In this document: positions 9,281 to 16,274 of the stretch, piece by piece | Layout: each line of letters begins with the position of its first letter | Numbering within the stretch: the stretch's first letter is position 1 | NCBI GenBank assembly: GCA_024644775.1 | Contig: JAHEHB010000047.1 | Coordinates: 1-19,102, forward strand | Origin: Deltaproteobacteria bacterium | GTDB lineage: Bacteria; Desulfobacterota; Desulfobacteria; Desulfobacterales; SURF-15 | Length of the DNA stretch: 19,102 nt | Direction: 5' to 3' | The notes under the pieces: generated by a model | Told to the model about the DNA's origin: nothing | What the model saw: only the letters and a program-made list of their open reading frames with translations | Database searches by the model: none | Program-made: the position numbers and the translations under genes

Positions 9281-10609
9281 TCACATTCGTTCCTGGAGTG
9301 CCTTTAGGCGAGAACTTAATTTAACCGGGTAACGTTGCATTGCATGAATGTTTTTGTATTTCTCTTCCAAGAATGAAAAGTTTTGATTAAATTGATTCCG
9401 GGTCTCTTGAAGGGTAGGGGATGTGAATAATCGTGAGCCGTTTTCCATCACTTTAAGCAGCAGCGGTTGACTGTCTTCGATGGTTTCATCCCTCACCCCG
9501 ATGATATCTCCTCCATTCTGGCCATGGCTACCCCTTTTGCGAAACACTTGTTTTTTTCCGGCCAGAGTGATCTTGCCAGGACTCAATTTTCTGACATCCC
9601 GGTCCTTGAACCTCACCATTTTATATACAATATCCAAATAGGGCGCATCTGCGGAAACCCCAACCTTTGTTCCGACACCGAATGCATCAATCCTTGCACC
9701 CCGGGAAAGTACATCGGCAATTTTGTTTTCATCAAAACCACTGCTGGCAAAGATCTTTACCTCTGGAAAACCTGCATCGTCTAATATTTTACGCACTTCC
9801 TGGCTCAATGCCGCCATGTCTCCACTGTCGAGTCGAACACCCATCAGAGAAGCGCCCCGTTTTTTCATTTCTCTTGCAACCCTTACGGCATTTTTTGCAC
9901 CGGTTACCGTATCGTAAGTATCGATCAGCAGAACCGTGCTGTGGGGAAATGTTTCTGAGTAAGCGGAAAATGCGGCAATCTCGCTATCAAATGCGGTTAC
10001 ATAGGAATGGGCCATGGTGCCGGATAGAGGGATATCATAAATTTTACCGGCAAGCACGTTACTGGTTCCCGAAAAACCGGACAGATAGGTGCTCCGCGCA
10101 ACCTTTATACCGGCATAGTGACCGTGGGTCCGACGAAGGGAAAAGTCCACAAGCGCCCGGCCGTTAGCTGCGTGAACACAACGGGCTGCCTTTGTCGCGA
10201 TGAGTGTTTGAAAACCGATGGTATTTAATACGAGAGTTTCCAAGACTTGAGCTTCGATGATGGGGGCTGTGATCTCTAATATCGGTTCGTCCGGAAAAAA
10301 GACCGTACCCTCCGGCATGGCATAGACGGTACCCGAGAATCGAAGCGTTCTTAAATAGTCGAGAAACGCTTTTTTAAAAAGCCCCTTTTGTTCAAGATAC
10401 CGGATTTCCTCTTCTGAAAATTGAAACCTGTCTAATTCATCTAAAATATCTTCCAGGCCGGCGGTTACAAAATAGTTTCGGTTGGAAGTATGATTTCGTA
10501 TAAAAAGGGAAAATGTTGCCTCGTGGAACTGTTGGTGAGAAAAATAAGCGGCCGCCATGGTCAGTTCATAAAGATCGGTGAAAATCGGGCCAACGGTATG
10601 TGATGTCAT
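9281..10609 (-). CDS. pncB: Nicotinate phosphoribosyltransferase
   Basis: PncB makes nicotinate mononucleotide from nicotinate and PRPP with ATP hydrolysis, the entry step of the Preiss-Handler NAD salvage route. The 442-aa product begins FTDLYELTMAAAYF, typical of the family. It carries DFSLRRTHGH, YLSGFSGTSNVLAGK, the SGTMAHSYV segment (phosphorylated-His region) and LLIDTYDTVTGAKNAV, then VRLDSGDMAALS and ASSGFDENKI. The ATG at 10607-10609 gives the expected start; GGAG lies about 12 nt upstream. It begins 38 nt after the stop of the nicotinamidase-like gene on the same strand, so the two are probably cotranscribed and metabolically consecutive. Confidence 0.96.
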   Translation of the reverse strand: MTSHTVGPIFTDLYELTMAAAYFSHQQFHEATFSLFIRNHTSNRNYFVTAGLEDILDELDRFQFSEEEIRYLEQKGLFKKAFLDYLRTLRFSGTVYAMPEGTVFFPDEPILEITAPIIEAQVLETLVLNTIGFQTLIATKAARCVHAANGRALVDFSLRRTHGHYAGIKVARSTYLSGFSGTSNVLAGKIYDIPLSGTMAHSYVTAFDSEIAAFSAYSETFPHSTVLLIDTYDTVTGAKNAVRVAREMKKRGASLMGVRLDSGDMAALSQEVRKILDDAGFPEVKIFASSGFDENKIADVLSRGARIDAFGVGTKVGVSADAPYLDIVYKMVRFKDRDVRKLSPGKITLAGKKQVFRKRGSHGQNGGDIIGVRDETIEDSQPLLLKVMENGSRLFTSPTLQETRNQFNQNFSFLEEKYKNIHAMQRYPVKLSSRLKALQERM

Positions 10610-10647
10610 AAGGTATGGGCTCCGCGAATTTGTTTTATTCTTTACTC

Positions 10648-11679
10648 TTATTCAATACCCGGCCAATTTGCGATGGGATCGGTTGAGCGAACGATGTGCA
10701 TACCGGTGTCTGAGAACCGTTTGAATGCTTCATCGGCTGGATCTGTATAATCCAGGGCACCCGGTACGACAACCGGCGATGTGCAATCTTCCAATAAGTA
10801 GACCTTTTCAGCCAAATTGATATCCTGTTTACGAAGGTTTTCCAGCAGATCGTCGATGGTCCATGCGACACAGTGGCTCTTTGCCTGCCCGGCGATGATA
10901 ACGACATCAAATTCCAATAGCTGATTGATAAACTTCATATTCTTTGCCGCAAGCGGTTTTCCAACTGAATCCTCCACTACTTCAGGACCAAGGACAGAGT
11001 AATGCTCCGTGAAGGGATTGTCCCCTTTTATTTGAAAATTTGGTTGAATCTGGCGGGCGATGCCATGAAAAAAGATGGCTTCTTCCACTGAAGAAACTAG
11101 GGCGTGACCGATACCCCCCAGAATGGCATGATAGGGCCATATCGTCAGATCATATTTACCACCATCTTTGAGTGCTTGCGTGTAGTGAAGGAGATGTCGT
11201 TGTCCATAGGCTTCGTCAATATCGAGACTCCGGCAAAGCTTCGGGTTGAGTTTCCACACGCCTTCTCTTATGTCTTTTTCAGAAACGAGAGTAAAGGGTG
11301 CTGGGTGTTCGCCCATCTCATTGACCAGAAATATGGAATGGAAAATCTGTATCGCCTGGTGCGTATCCATGGTTGGGGCAATTTGGGTTATCACATCAAG
11401 ATTTTTATAAATAAATTCACATAACCTTCGATTGTCGTCAACCGCACCGGTTCCGGATCGTCCACCAACAAACAATTCAAATCCCGGGATACAAAACGTA
11501 TTTTGGACATCCACTGCCACCACGCAGATGCTAAATGTATCATTGGCTGCGGGCTGGATATTATGTTTTTTTGCCCAGCCTGCAGCCTCATTCGCTCTCT
11601 CCTGGTAGGATACTTTCCAAACTTCCCCCACGTTATCCGGGGTGTAGTGAGGGGGGATCGTAAGTTCGTTGTATGCCAT
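10648..11679 (-). CDS. Nicotinamidase-like isochorismatase-superfamily hydrolase
   Basis: A 343-aa cysteine hydrolase, longer than classical PncA (about 200 aa) but with its whole active-site set. Counting from ATG 11679: Asp57 (VDVQNTF), the metal ligands Asp105/His107 (TMDTHQ) and His184 ([11 protein letters not shown], cf. WPxHC), Lys218 (QIKGDN) and nucleophile Cys270 ([15 protein letters not shown]). I infer hydrolysis of nicotinamide to nicotinate, supported by pncB immediately downstream; another amide is possible. GTG 11694 also reads in frame, but ATG 11679 gives the start [12 protein letters not shown] that I recall for this subgroup. Neither has a Shine-Dalgarno close by: a perfect AAAGGAGG (minus strand of 11730-11737) lies about 50 nt upstream with no in-frame start after it. 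Confidence 0.85.
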   Translation of the reverse strand: MAYNELTIPPHYTPDNVGEVWKVSYQERANEAAGWAKKHNIQPAANDTFSICVVAVDVQNTFCIPGFELFVGGRSGTGAVDDNRRLCEFIYKNLDVITQIAPTMDTHQAIQIFHSIFLVNEMGEHPAPFTLVSEKDIREGVWKLNPKLCRSLDIDEAYGQRHLLHYTQALKDGGKYDLTIWPYHAILGGIGHALVSSVEEAIFFHGIARQIQPNFQIKGDNPFTEHYSVLGPEVVEDSVGKPLAAKNMKFINQLLEFDVVIIAGQAKSHCVAWTIDDLLENLRKQDINLAEKVYLLEDCTSPVVVPGALDYTDPADEAFKRFSDTGMHIVRSTDPIANWPGIE

Positions 11680-11694
11680 GGTAATATCGTACAC

Positions 11695-12015
11695 TGCTTT
11701 GAGACTGCTACTGTGGACGCAGTATACAACCTCCTTTCTACGCTGACGAACGGTTGGTTCAACCGTATCGGTTTTGTCTATTTTGATGATTTCAGGTTGT
11801 TAAAAATATTCGGAAAACTAACCGCCTCAAATATAACCAAACCGTAATGAATGTCAATTATTTACCTTAACGGTGCGAAAATCGAGGTCTTAGATCCGTC
11901 TCCGGAGGGATACCGCAAATCTCATCTGGTGTTTGAATGAGGGATCGATTCAATTTGTATTTTGTTTTGTTGGCAGGAGCAACAGGATATCCAAGTTAAA
12001 TTTCCAATTTTTTGA
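11695..12015. other. Intergenic region between the NAD salvage genes and the PIN remnant
   Basis: A 321-nt stretch holding the leader of the - strand nicotinamidase gene. It contains the orphan AAAGGAGG (minus strand of 11730-11737) and the palindrome at 11750-11766. On the + strand, positions 11851-11940 can encode a 29-aa peptide beginning MSIIYLNGAKIEVLDP, without a ribosome binding site. I see no clear sigma70 promoter, tRNA or recognisable gene here. Confidence 0.5.
11750..11766 (-). promoter_or_regulatory. Perfect palindrome in the nicotinamidase/pncB leader
   Basis: ACGGTTG (11750-11756) and CAACCGT (11760-11766) are perfect complements around GTT; a second overlapping palindrome, AACCGTATCGGTT, follows. 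It lies about 70 nt upstream of the nicotinamidase start. It could be an operator for a NAD-metabolism regulator (NrtR- or NiaR-like) or an mRNA hairpin. No regulator gene is in the window. Confidence 0.35.
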
Positions 12016-12294
12016 TTGACAGGATTATATGTCTGGTATACCGATTTGACGAATAGAGAAACCATTGTTGCCCCCACAGTCGTTTATGCAGAACTTATGC
12101 CTCAATTCAAGAGGGATAGCAAGCAGGCCGGCTCTTTTTTAAAGGATCATAAAGTTCGAATTGAAGCGCTTGATCTCGATGCGGTTATTATAGCCGGTGC
12201 TCGGTGGATACAATATTTGAAAAGAAAATCTAAAGTTAGGTGCCCAAGTTGCGGGCATAAGTTAAATTTAAAGGAGCATTTCCAATTCCGTTAA
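12016..12294 (+). pseudogene. Truncated PIN-domain (VapC-type toxin) gene
   Basis: The 92-aa reading frame (TTG start, no clear RBS) contains the central part of a PIN ribonuclease: TIVAPTVVYAELMPQFKRD, then FLKDHKVRIEALDLDAVIIAGARW. It then has a CPSCGHKLNL zinc-knuckle-like insert that I recall from one VapC subgroup. The N-terminal strand with the first catalytic Asp is missing upstream of GLYVWY. The C-terminal DFLIGAHA-type region with the other acidic residues is replaced by a stop after HFQFR. In another frame just downstream, LFAGDRL resembles the LLTRDRG end of PIN proteins, which suggests decay rather than a short functional gene. No antitoxin gene is evident. The BamE-like gene begins 59 nt later. 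Confidence 0.5.
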
Positions 12295-12352
12295 AGACGG
12301 GGTCATCAACATTCCAATTAGGGCATAGCCCCTTGTTCGCAGGAGATCGGCT

Positions 12353-12712
12353 GTGAGAATCATAATGTTAATCAGCGCTGTCTTATTTATTTTTAGCTGT
12401 TCCACCTCTACCACTTCAAAGACCATGCCGAACCCAGACGCGATTATGGTGGGTATGACGGTATTGGAGGTTCGTAAAATCATGGGACCCCCGGAAAATT
12501 GGCAATCCAAGGACAACGAGGAGGCCTGGCAATATTGTAAGGCGAATCGGTTCCGCCCAATGAATGATGTTATATTAATATGGTTCTATAGCGGAAAAGT
12601 GACGGGAGTAAATATATATCGGAGTGTCGGATTGGGAGCGTGCGATGTCTTTTTCAGAACGATTGATTGGGAAAATGCGCCGAGCAGGGTGCCGAACAAA
12701 AAGCCGGAATGA
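12353..12712 (+). CDS. Small BamE/SmpA-OmlA-like lipoprotein
   Basis: A 119-aa protein with a lipoprotein signal: a short basic start, a hydrophobic run (IIMLISAVLFIF) and a lipobox FIFSC with Cys16. The mature part has VGMTVLEVRKIMGPPENW followed by EAWQYCK, the GMTxxEVxxxLGxP...WxY pattern of SmpA/OmlA/BamE-like domains. A third of the way on, it has MNDVILIWFYSGKVTGVNIY, the paired strands expected of that fold. The start is GTG 12353 with CAGGAG 7 nt upstream. True BamE is an outer-membrane assembly subunit, but many unrelated small lipoproteins share the domain, so I do not assign bamE. The gene stands alone. Confidence 0.7.
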   Translation: MRIIMLISAVLFIFSCSTSTTSKTMPNPDAIMVGMTVLEVRKIMGPPENWQSKDNEEAWQYCKANRFRPMNDVILIWFYSGKVTGVNIYRSVGLGACDVFFRTIDWENAPSRVPNKKPE

Positions 12713-12982
12713 AAGCCGGGCAGAAATGTTGATTGACAAGAACAGAGTTTGAAAAACGGCGCATTGATATAAGGTGTTCAAGATAGAAGGAACCCTTCAT
12801 TTTGAACCGTTCCCCATAAAACTGCTCTTCTAATATGAAAAAAAGGAGCGCTTTGAAGACGGACGATAGGTTTTGGGTGACCACCGACAGGACGCTGCTC
12901 AAGTTTTATCCAAGAATAAGCGCCATCAGAACGATTAATGAGGGCCTGTTTAAGTCTCCAACGATTTGATCCGATTTTCGCG

Positions 12983-13294
12983 TTATTTGATGTTTAGGAG
13001 ATTGTTCACTTTCTTTACGCCGCGAACCGACTGTGCCACTTTTGTCGCACGTTGTTTCTGTTCGACGGTATCAACAGCGCCGGTGAGAGTTACCTCCCCT
13101 TGAAATGTTTCAACGGATATGGCTATCCCGCTCAACCGGGAATCATCAAAGATTTTTGCCTTCACCGTTGTCGTTATGGTCGCGTCATCAACCACCTGTC
13201 CTGCTGATCTCCCTGCGGGAGTTGCACAAGCCACCAAGCTTGAAAAGAGGGTCACTAAGGTAAGCAAAAGCGTCATCTTTTTAAAACCGTTCAT
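12983..13294 (-). CDS. BON-domain lipoprotein (OsmY/Dol-P-like)
   Basis: A 103-aa protein with a lipoprotein signal: NGFKKMTLLLTLVTLFSSL and then lipobox LVAC with Cys23. The remainder is a single BON domain: DDATITTTVKAKIFDDSRL, then GIAISVETFQGEVTLTGAVD, then an EQKQRATKVAQSVRGVKKV helix and the closing strand VNNLLNIK. BON proteins bind phospholipid surfaces and are often envelope-stress proteins. The frame is open 6 codons further up (ATG 13312), but AGGAGG (minus strand of 13302-13307) lies 7 nt before ATG 13294, which fixes the start. It is monocistronic, divergent from hyuA. Confidence 0.82.
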   Translation of the reverse strand: MNGFKKMTLLLTLVTLFSSLVACATPAGRSAGQVVDDATITTTVKAKIFDDSRLSGIAISVETFQGEVTLTGAVDTVEQKQRATKVAQSVRGVKKVNNLLNIK

Positions 13295-13376
13295 CGTTAA
13301 GCCTCCTATCATCTGGGGTGAATGTTTACTTTAGGGTTGTATGGAACGATATTCAATACATGATAGATCTTTTTGG

Positions 13377-13619
13377 TTATCGTCTTTCCGCTTCAAACGC
13401 TTTCTGCCATATTACGGCTTTTTGCTCTTTAGGTTCCCACCGTATACTATAAAAAGCCGAGCGGTGGATGTCGTCACATTGTGCATGAAAACTCACCTCA
13501 CCATAATACCGGTCGTAGATGTAATCAACCGTAAATCTGATTCTGCCGCAACTTGCGACGAAGGGACTCGAAAATAGGGAATTGCTTTCAGGGGTTGCAT
13601 CCAGCCAGATTTGTAGGGA
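13377..13619 (-). pseudogene. Possible ORF remnant, unrecognised
   Basis: The - strand frame ending in TAA at 13377-13379 reads as a plausible globular protein for about 80 residues, rich in Trp, Tyr and Phe (IRFTVDYIYDRYYGEVSF, then SAFYSIRWEPKEQKAVIWQK). Further upstream the same frame runs into hyuA as its shadow, and there is no good start codon or RBS near the beginning of the protein-like part. I do not recognise a family. It could be the 3' remains of a gene cut off when hyuA arrived, or chance. Confidence 0.2.
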
Positions 13620-13631
13620 TATACTATGGGC

Positions 13632-13661
13632 TTGACAAAACGTCTGGTGTACAGCAATAGT
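13632..13661 (+). promoter_or_regulatory. Candidate sigma70 promoter for hyuA
   Basis: A perfect TTGACA (13632-13637) is followed after 18 bp by AATAGT (13656-13661, 4 of 6 matches). Transcription would begin about 55 nt before the hyuA ATG. The -10 is weak, so the operon may need an activator. Confidence 0.35.
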
Positions 13662-13722
13662 CTTGAATGTTGTAGATGTATATCGGCAACATAAAGAAAA
13701 TTTACAAATAAAGGAGCTCAAT

Positions 13723-15780
13723 ATGTCGTATCGTCTGGGTGTTGATTCTGGCGGTACTTTTACGGATGTCGTCCTATTCGATGCGGTATCCGGGCAGCTG
13801 AGAATAACCAAAACCCTCTCCACGCCCGAAAATCCGTCCATTGGTGTTTTTAATGGCATTCAGAAAATAGTGAAAAATGAAAATGTGGCCACAGATGAAA
13901 TATCTTCCCTCATACATGGAACGACAGTGGCCACCAATGCCCTGTTAGAGTACAAAGGCACCCGGACGGCATTAATACTTACCCGGGGATTTAAAGATAT
14001 TTTAAGCATTGTACGTCAAGATCGCCCGAAGCTGTATGATTACTTCGAGAGACGCCCGGAGCCGCTTGTACCCAGGCATCTTCGTTTCGAAGTCGATGAA
14101 CGAATGCTATACAATGGACGAATTCAGATTGAATTAAACGAAAACGAAGTGCTCAACATTATTGATCGATTAAAATCCAAAAGAATCAGAACCCTGGCGG
14201 TTTGTCTGTTGCATTCCTATATAAATCCAGCCCATGAAAAACGCATTAAAAAATTGTTCGAGAAATATTATCCGGAAGCGTCGGTCTCCATTTCCAGTGA
14301 TATTTTGCCTGAAATTCGGGAATACGAGCGGATGAGTACGACCGTAATAAACGCATACGTCATGCCAATAATTGAAAGGTATCTGACAGATCTTAATCAG
14401 AAAATGTCAGATTCCGCAATTGCCGTAACACTTAACGTGATGCAGTCCAACGGCGGTATTCTGCCATCGGAACTGGCACAACAAAAAAGTGTTTCGACTA
14501 TTCTTTCGGGACCGGCCGGAGGGGTGATCGGAAGTCAGTGGATCGCACAATTGTCCGATGTTCAGAATCTAATCACCATCGACATGGGCGGCACCAGTGC
14601 CGATATTTGTCTAATTAGAGACGGACGTTATTTGACGACAAACGAGAGCGAAATCGGGGGGCATGCCATCAAGGTTCCAATGATCGATATTAATACGATC
14701 GGCGCCGGTGGCGGATCCATTGCCTGGATCGACTCAGGGGGCCTTTTGCGAGTCGGCCCACAGAGTGCCGGTGCCGACCCCGGACCCGCCTGTTACGGTA
14801 AAGGAGGCAATGAGCCGACGGTTACGGATGCGAATTTGGTATTGGGACGACTGAATCCGGATTATTATGTGGGCGGTGAAATGTTTCTCGATGTGAAAAA
14901 CGCCCGTAAAGTAATCCAGAAAAAAATCGCCGATCCTTTGAAACTTCATCTTGAAAAAGCGGCGGAAGGGATTCTAAAGGTCGTCAATGCCAACATGACC
15001 CGTGGCATTCGACTCGTCTCCGTGGAGCGGGGGAACGATCCTCGACACTTTTCACTATTCGCCTTCGGTGGAAGCGGGCCGTTGCAAGCTGCAGATCTCG
15101 CATCGGAACTCAGGATTCCGGAAGTGATTGTTCCCATCAAACCCGGAGTAAACTCAGCGGTTGGCCTTTTGATCGCCGATTTTCGATGCGATTATAGCCA
15201 GACGTATCTTACGAAATTTTCAGATATTGATCTAAAGGGAATCGGTCGGCTCTATTTCAAATTGGAGCAACAGGCGTTGCAGCAGATGGTGGATGGAAAC
15301 ATCGCTCAAGAAAACGTCGTTTTTGTGAGGAGTGCTGATATTCGTTACCTTGGACAGGGCTATGAAATCGAAATACCGGTAACTGGAGGAGATTTTCGAC
15401 TCAGTAGCATCGAAGCGATCGAACGAGCGTTCGATGAGACCCATTTCAGGTTGTACGGTTACAGCCAACCCCAGGAAGAAAAAGAGATCGTTTACCTCAG
15501 ACTTACTGCCGTCGGACAGGTTAATAAGCCTGAATTCTACAGTGAACCCGTTACGGATGAAGATCCGGCCTCGGCCTTTAAAGAAGCACGGACCGTCTAT
15601 ATGGGCGGAGAGTATTTGGAAACCTCTATCTATGAACGCTCGCACTTAAAGCCCGGTAACCGGATTCAAGGTCCGGCAATCATTGAACAGCCGGATTCAA
15701 CCACTTTGATTAAAAAAGGAGATGAAGCGAGGGTGGATTCGTATTTCAATTTAACGCTTACCATAAACCAAACACGGTGA
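13723..15780 (+). CDS. hyuA: Hydantoinase/oxoprolinase subunit A (N-methylhydantoinase A family)
   Basis: A 685-aa HyuA-family ATP-dependent amidohydrolase subunit, of the group that opens hydantoin or 5-oxoproline rings. An ASKHA-type ATP fold is seen: LGVDSGGTFTDVVLFD at the N-terminus, HGTTVATNALLEYKG, LTRGFKDI, then the second phosphate loop IDMGGTSADICLI (near residue 287). Next come GAGGGSIAWIDSGGLLRVGP and QSAGADPGPACYGKGG, and FAFGGSGPLQA in the C-terminal half. The frame is open 20 codons upstream, but AAGGAG at 13711-13716, 6 nt before ATG 13723, sets the start at MSYRLGVDSGG. Partner of hyuB, although a 494-nt repeat-bearing spacer separates them. The substrate cannot be read from sequence: N-methylhydantoin, hydantoin, oxoproline and acetophenone-type ligases share this fold. 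Confidence 0.93.
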   Translation: MSYRLGVDSGGTFTDVVLFDAVSGQLRITKTLSTPENPSIGVFNGIQKIVKNENVATDEISSLIHGTTVATNALLEYKGTRTALILTRGFKDILSIVRQDRPKLYDYFERRPEPLVPRHLRFEVDERMLYNGRIQIELNENEVLNIIDRLKSKRIRTLAVCLLHSYINPAHEKRIKKLFEKYYPEASVSISSDILPEIREYERMSTTVINAYVMPIIERYLTDLNQKMSDSAIAVTLNVMQSNGGILPSELAQQKSVSTILSGPAGGVIGSQWIAQLSDVQNLITIDMGGTSADICLIRDGRYLTTNESEIGGHAIKVPMIDINTIGAGGGSIAWIDSGGLLRVGPQSAGADPGPACYGKGGNEPTVTDANLVLGRLNPDYYVGGEMFLDVKNARKVIQKKIADPLKLHLEKAAEGILKVVNANMTRGIRLVSVERGNDPRHFSLFAFGGSGPLQAADLASELRIPEVIVPIKPGVNSAVGLLIADFRCDYSQTYLTKFSDIDLKGIGRLYFKLEQQALQQMVDGNIAQENVVFVRSADIRYLGQGYEIEIPVTGGDFRLSSIEAIERAFDETHFRLYGYSQPQEEKEIVYLRLTAVGQVNKPEFYSEPVTDEDPASAFKEARTVYMGGEYLETSIYERSHLKPGNRIQGPAIIEQPDSTTLIKKGDEARVDSYFNLTLTINQTR

Positions 15781-16274
15781 TTTTAGCTCCTTACATGCTG
15801 ACGGTTTGACTAAATGGGTCAGACAGTTTCGATTGGGTATTGCAATCAATAGGCATTACCTGGTTTATTTTAACTCTGAAAACCTGGTCTTTAAGACCAG
15901 TCAAAGATCCCGTTTTGCGGGGGTCAGAGATGATCGGCTCTGCCATAGATCAAATCTGTTCAAGGTTGGTTTCAGGTGTCGGGTGTCAGGTTTCAGTAAA
16001 TACCGAATCATGGATCGTGAGTACCAATTCGGCAGAAACTGAAGACCAACCCCGGTGAAAGATTGTCCATTTCATGAGCGACTGCGCCACAGCGGGTCGA
16101 ATTCGGTTGCTGACACCTGACACCCGACACCTGAAACCTTATCACTGCTGGTAAAGGTTACCATGCATATCACCCCTCCGGGGTGAACCAAAGCCGGTCC
16201 CTCTGAACCCGGATCTTTACTCGAAGTTGAAGGGAATTTCAAATATATTTGGTTAGTCAATTGGAGAATACATC
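15781..16274. other. 494-nt spacer inside the hyuA-hyuB pair
   Basis: No gene is credible here. It holds two hairpins after hyuA (15884-15900, CTGGTCTT/AAGACCAG; and 15909-15921, CCCG/CGGG), the large inverted repeat 15899-16221, and a CACCCC-TCC-GGGGTG hairpin at 16171-16185. hyuB has its own ribosome binding site (GGAG, 16263-16266). A spacer this long is unusual for this subunit pair. Confidence 0.6.
15899..16221. repeat. Large imperfect inverted repeat with a 24-bp perfect core
   Basis: The arm 15968-15991 is perfectly complementary to 16115-16138 over 24 bp, and is built from heptads of the TCAGGTG/TCGGGTG type. Similarity continues on both sides: inward to CCGAAT (16003-16008) against ATTCGG (16101-16106), and outward from 15899-15942 (AGTCAAAGATCC..GTCAGAG..CGGCT) to 16189-16221. 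The full arms are about 110 and 120 nt around a roughly 92-nt centre. No transposase is present; it looks like two facing repeat copies or a MITE-like insertion. Confidence 0.7.

Larger units (their letters stand above)
13295..13722. other. Spacer between the BON gene and hyuA
   Basis: A 428-nt divergent region. Its left part carries the BON gene's 5' end and a possible ORF remnant on the - strand (13377-13619). Its right part carries a promoter-like sequence for hyuA (13632-13661) and the hyuA ribosome binding site AAGGAG at 13711-13716. No RNA gene or repeat was seen. Confidence 0.5.

Noticed and set aside
8989..9307. 64-aa frames on both strands in the nadK-pncB spacer
   Set aside because: No domain, no RBS, and they overlap a repeat and a hairpin region; they look like chance frames.
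11851..11940. A 29-codon + strand frame starting MSIIYLNGAKIEVLDP, tested as an antitoxin gene for the PIN remnant
   Set aside because: It lacks a ribosome binding site and any antitoxin signature, and it is 75 nt from the remnant; short frames like this occur by chance.
12835..12969. A 44-codon + strand frame starting MKKRSALKTDDRFW
   Set aside because: No Shine-Dalgarno precedes the ATG, no family is recognisable, and a - strand frame covers part of the same DNA; it cannot be supported as a gene.
15968..16138. A CRISPR-like array suggested by the short tandem heptads
   Set aside because: The units are 7 nt without spacers and the two blocks face each other; there are no cas genes in the window.
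15806..16260. Small frames in the hyuA-hyuB spacer that share the peptide VSGVGCQVS on opposite strands
   Set aside because: The shared peptide is a by-product of the inverted heptad repeat read on both strands, not evidence of two related genes.
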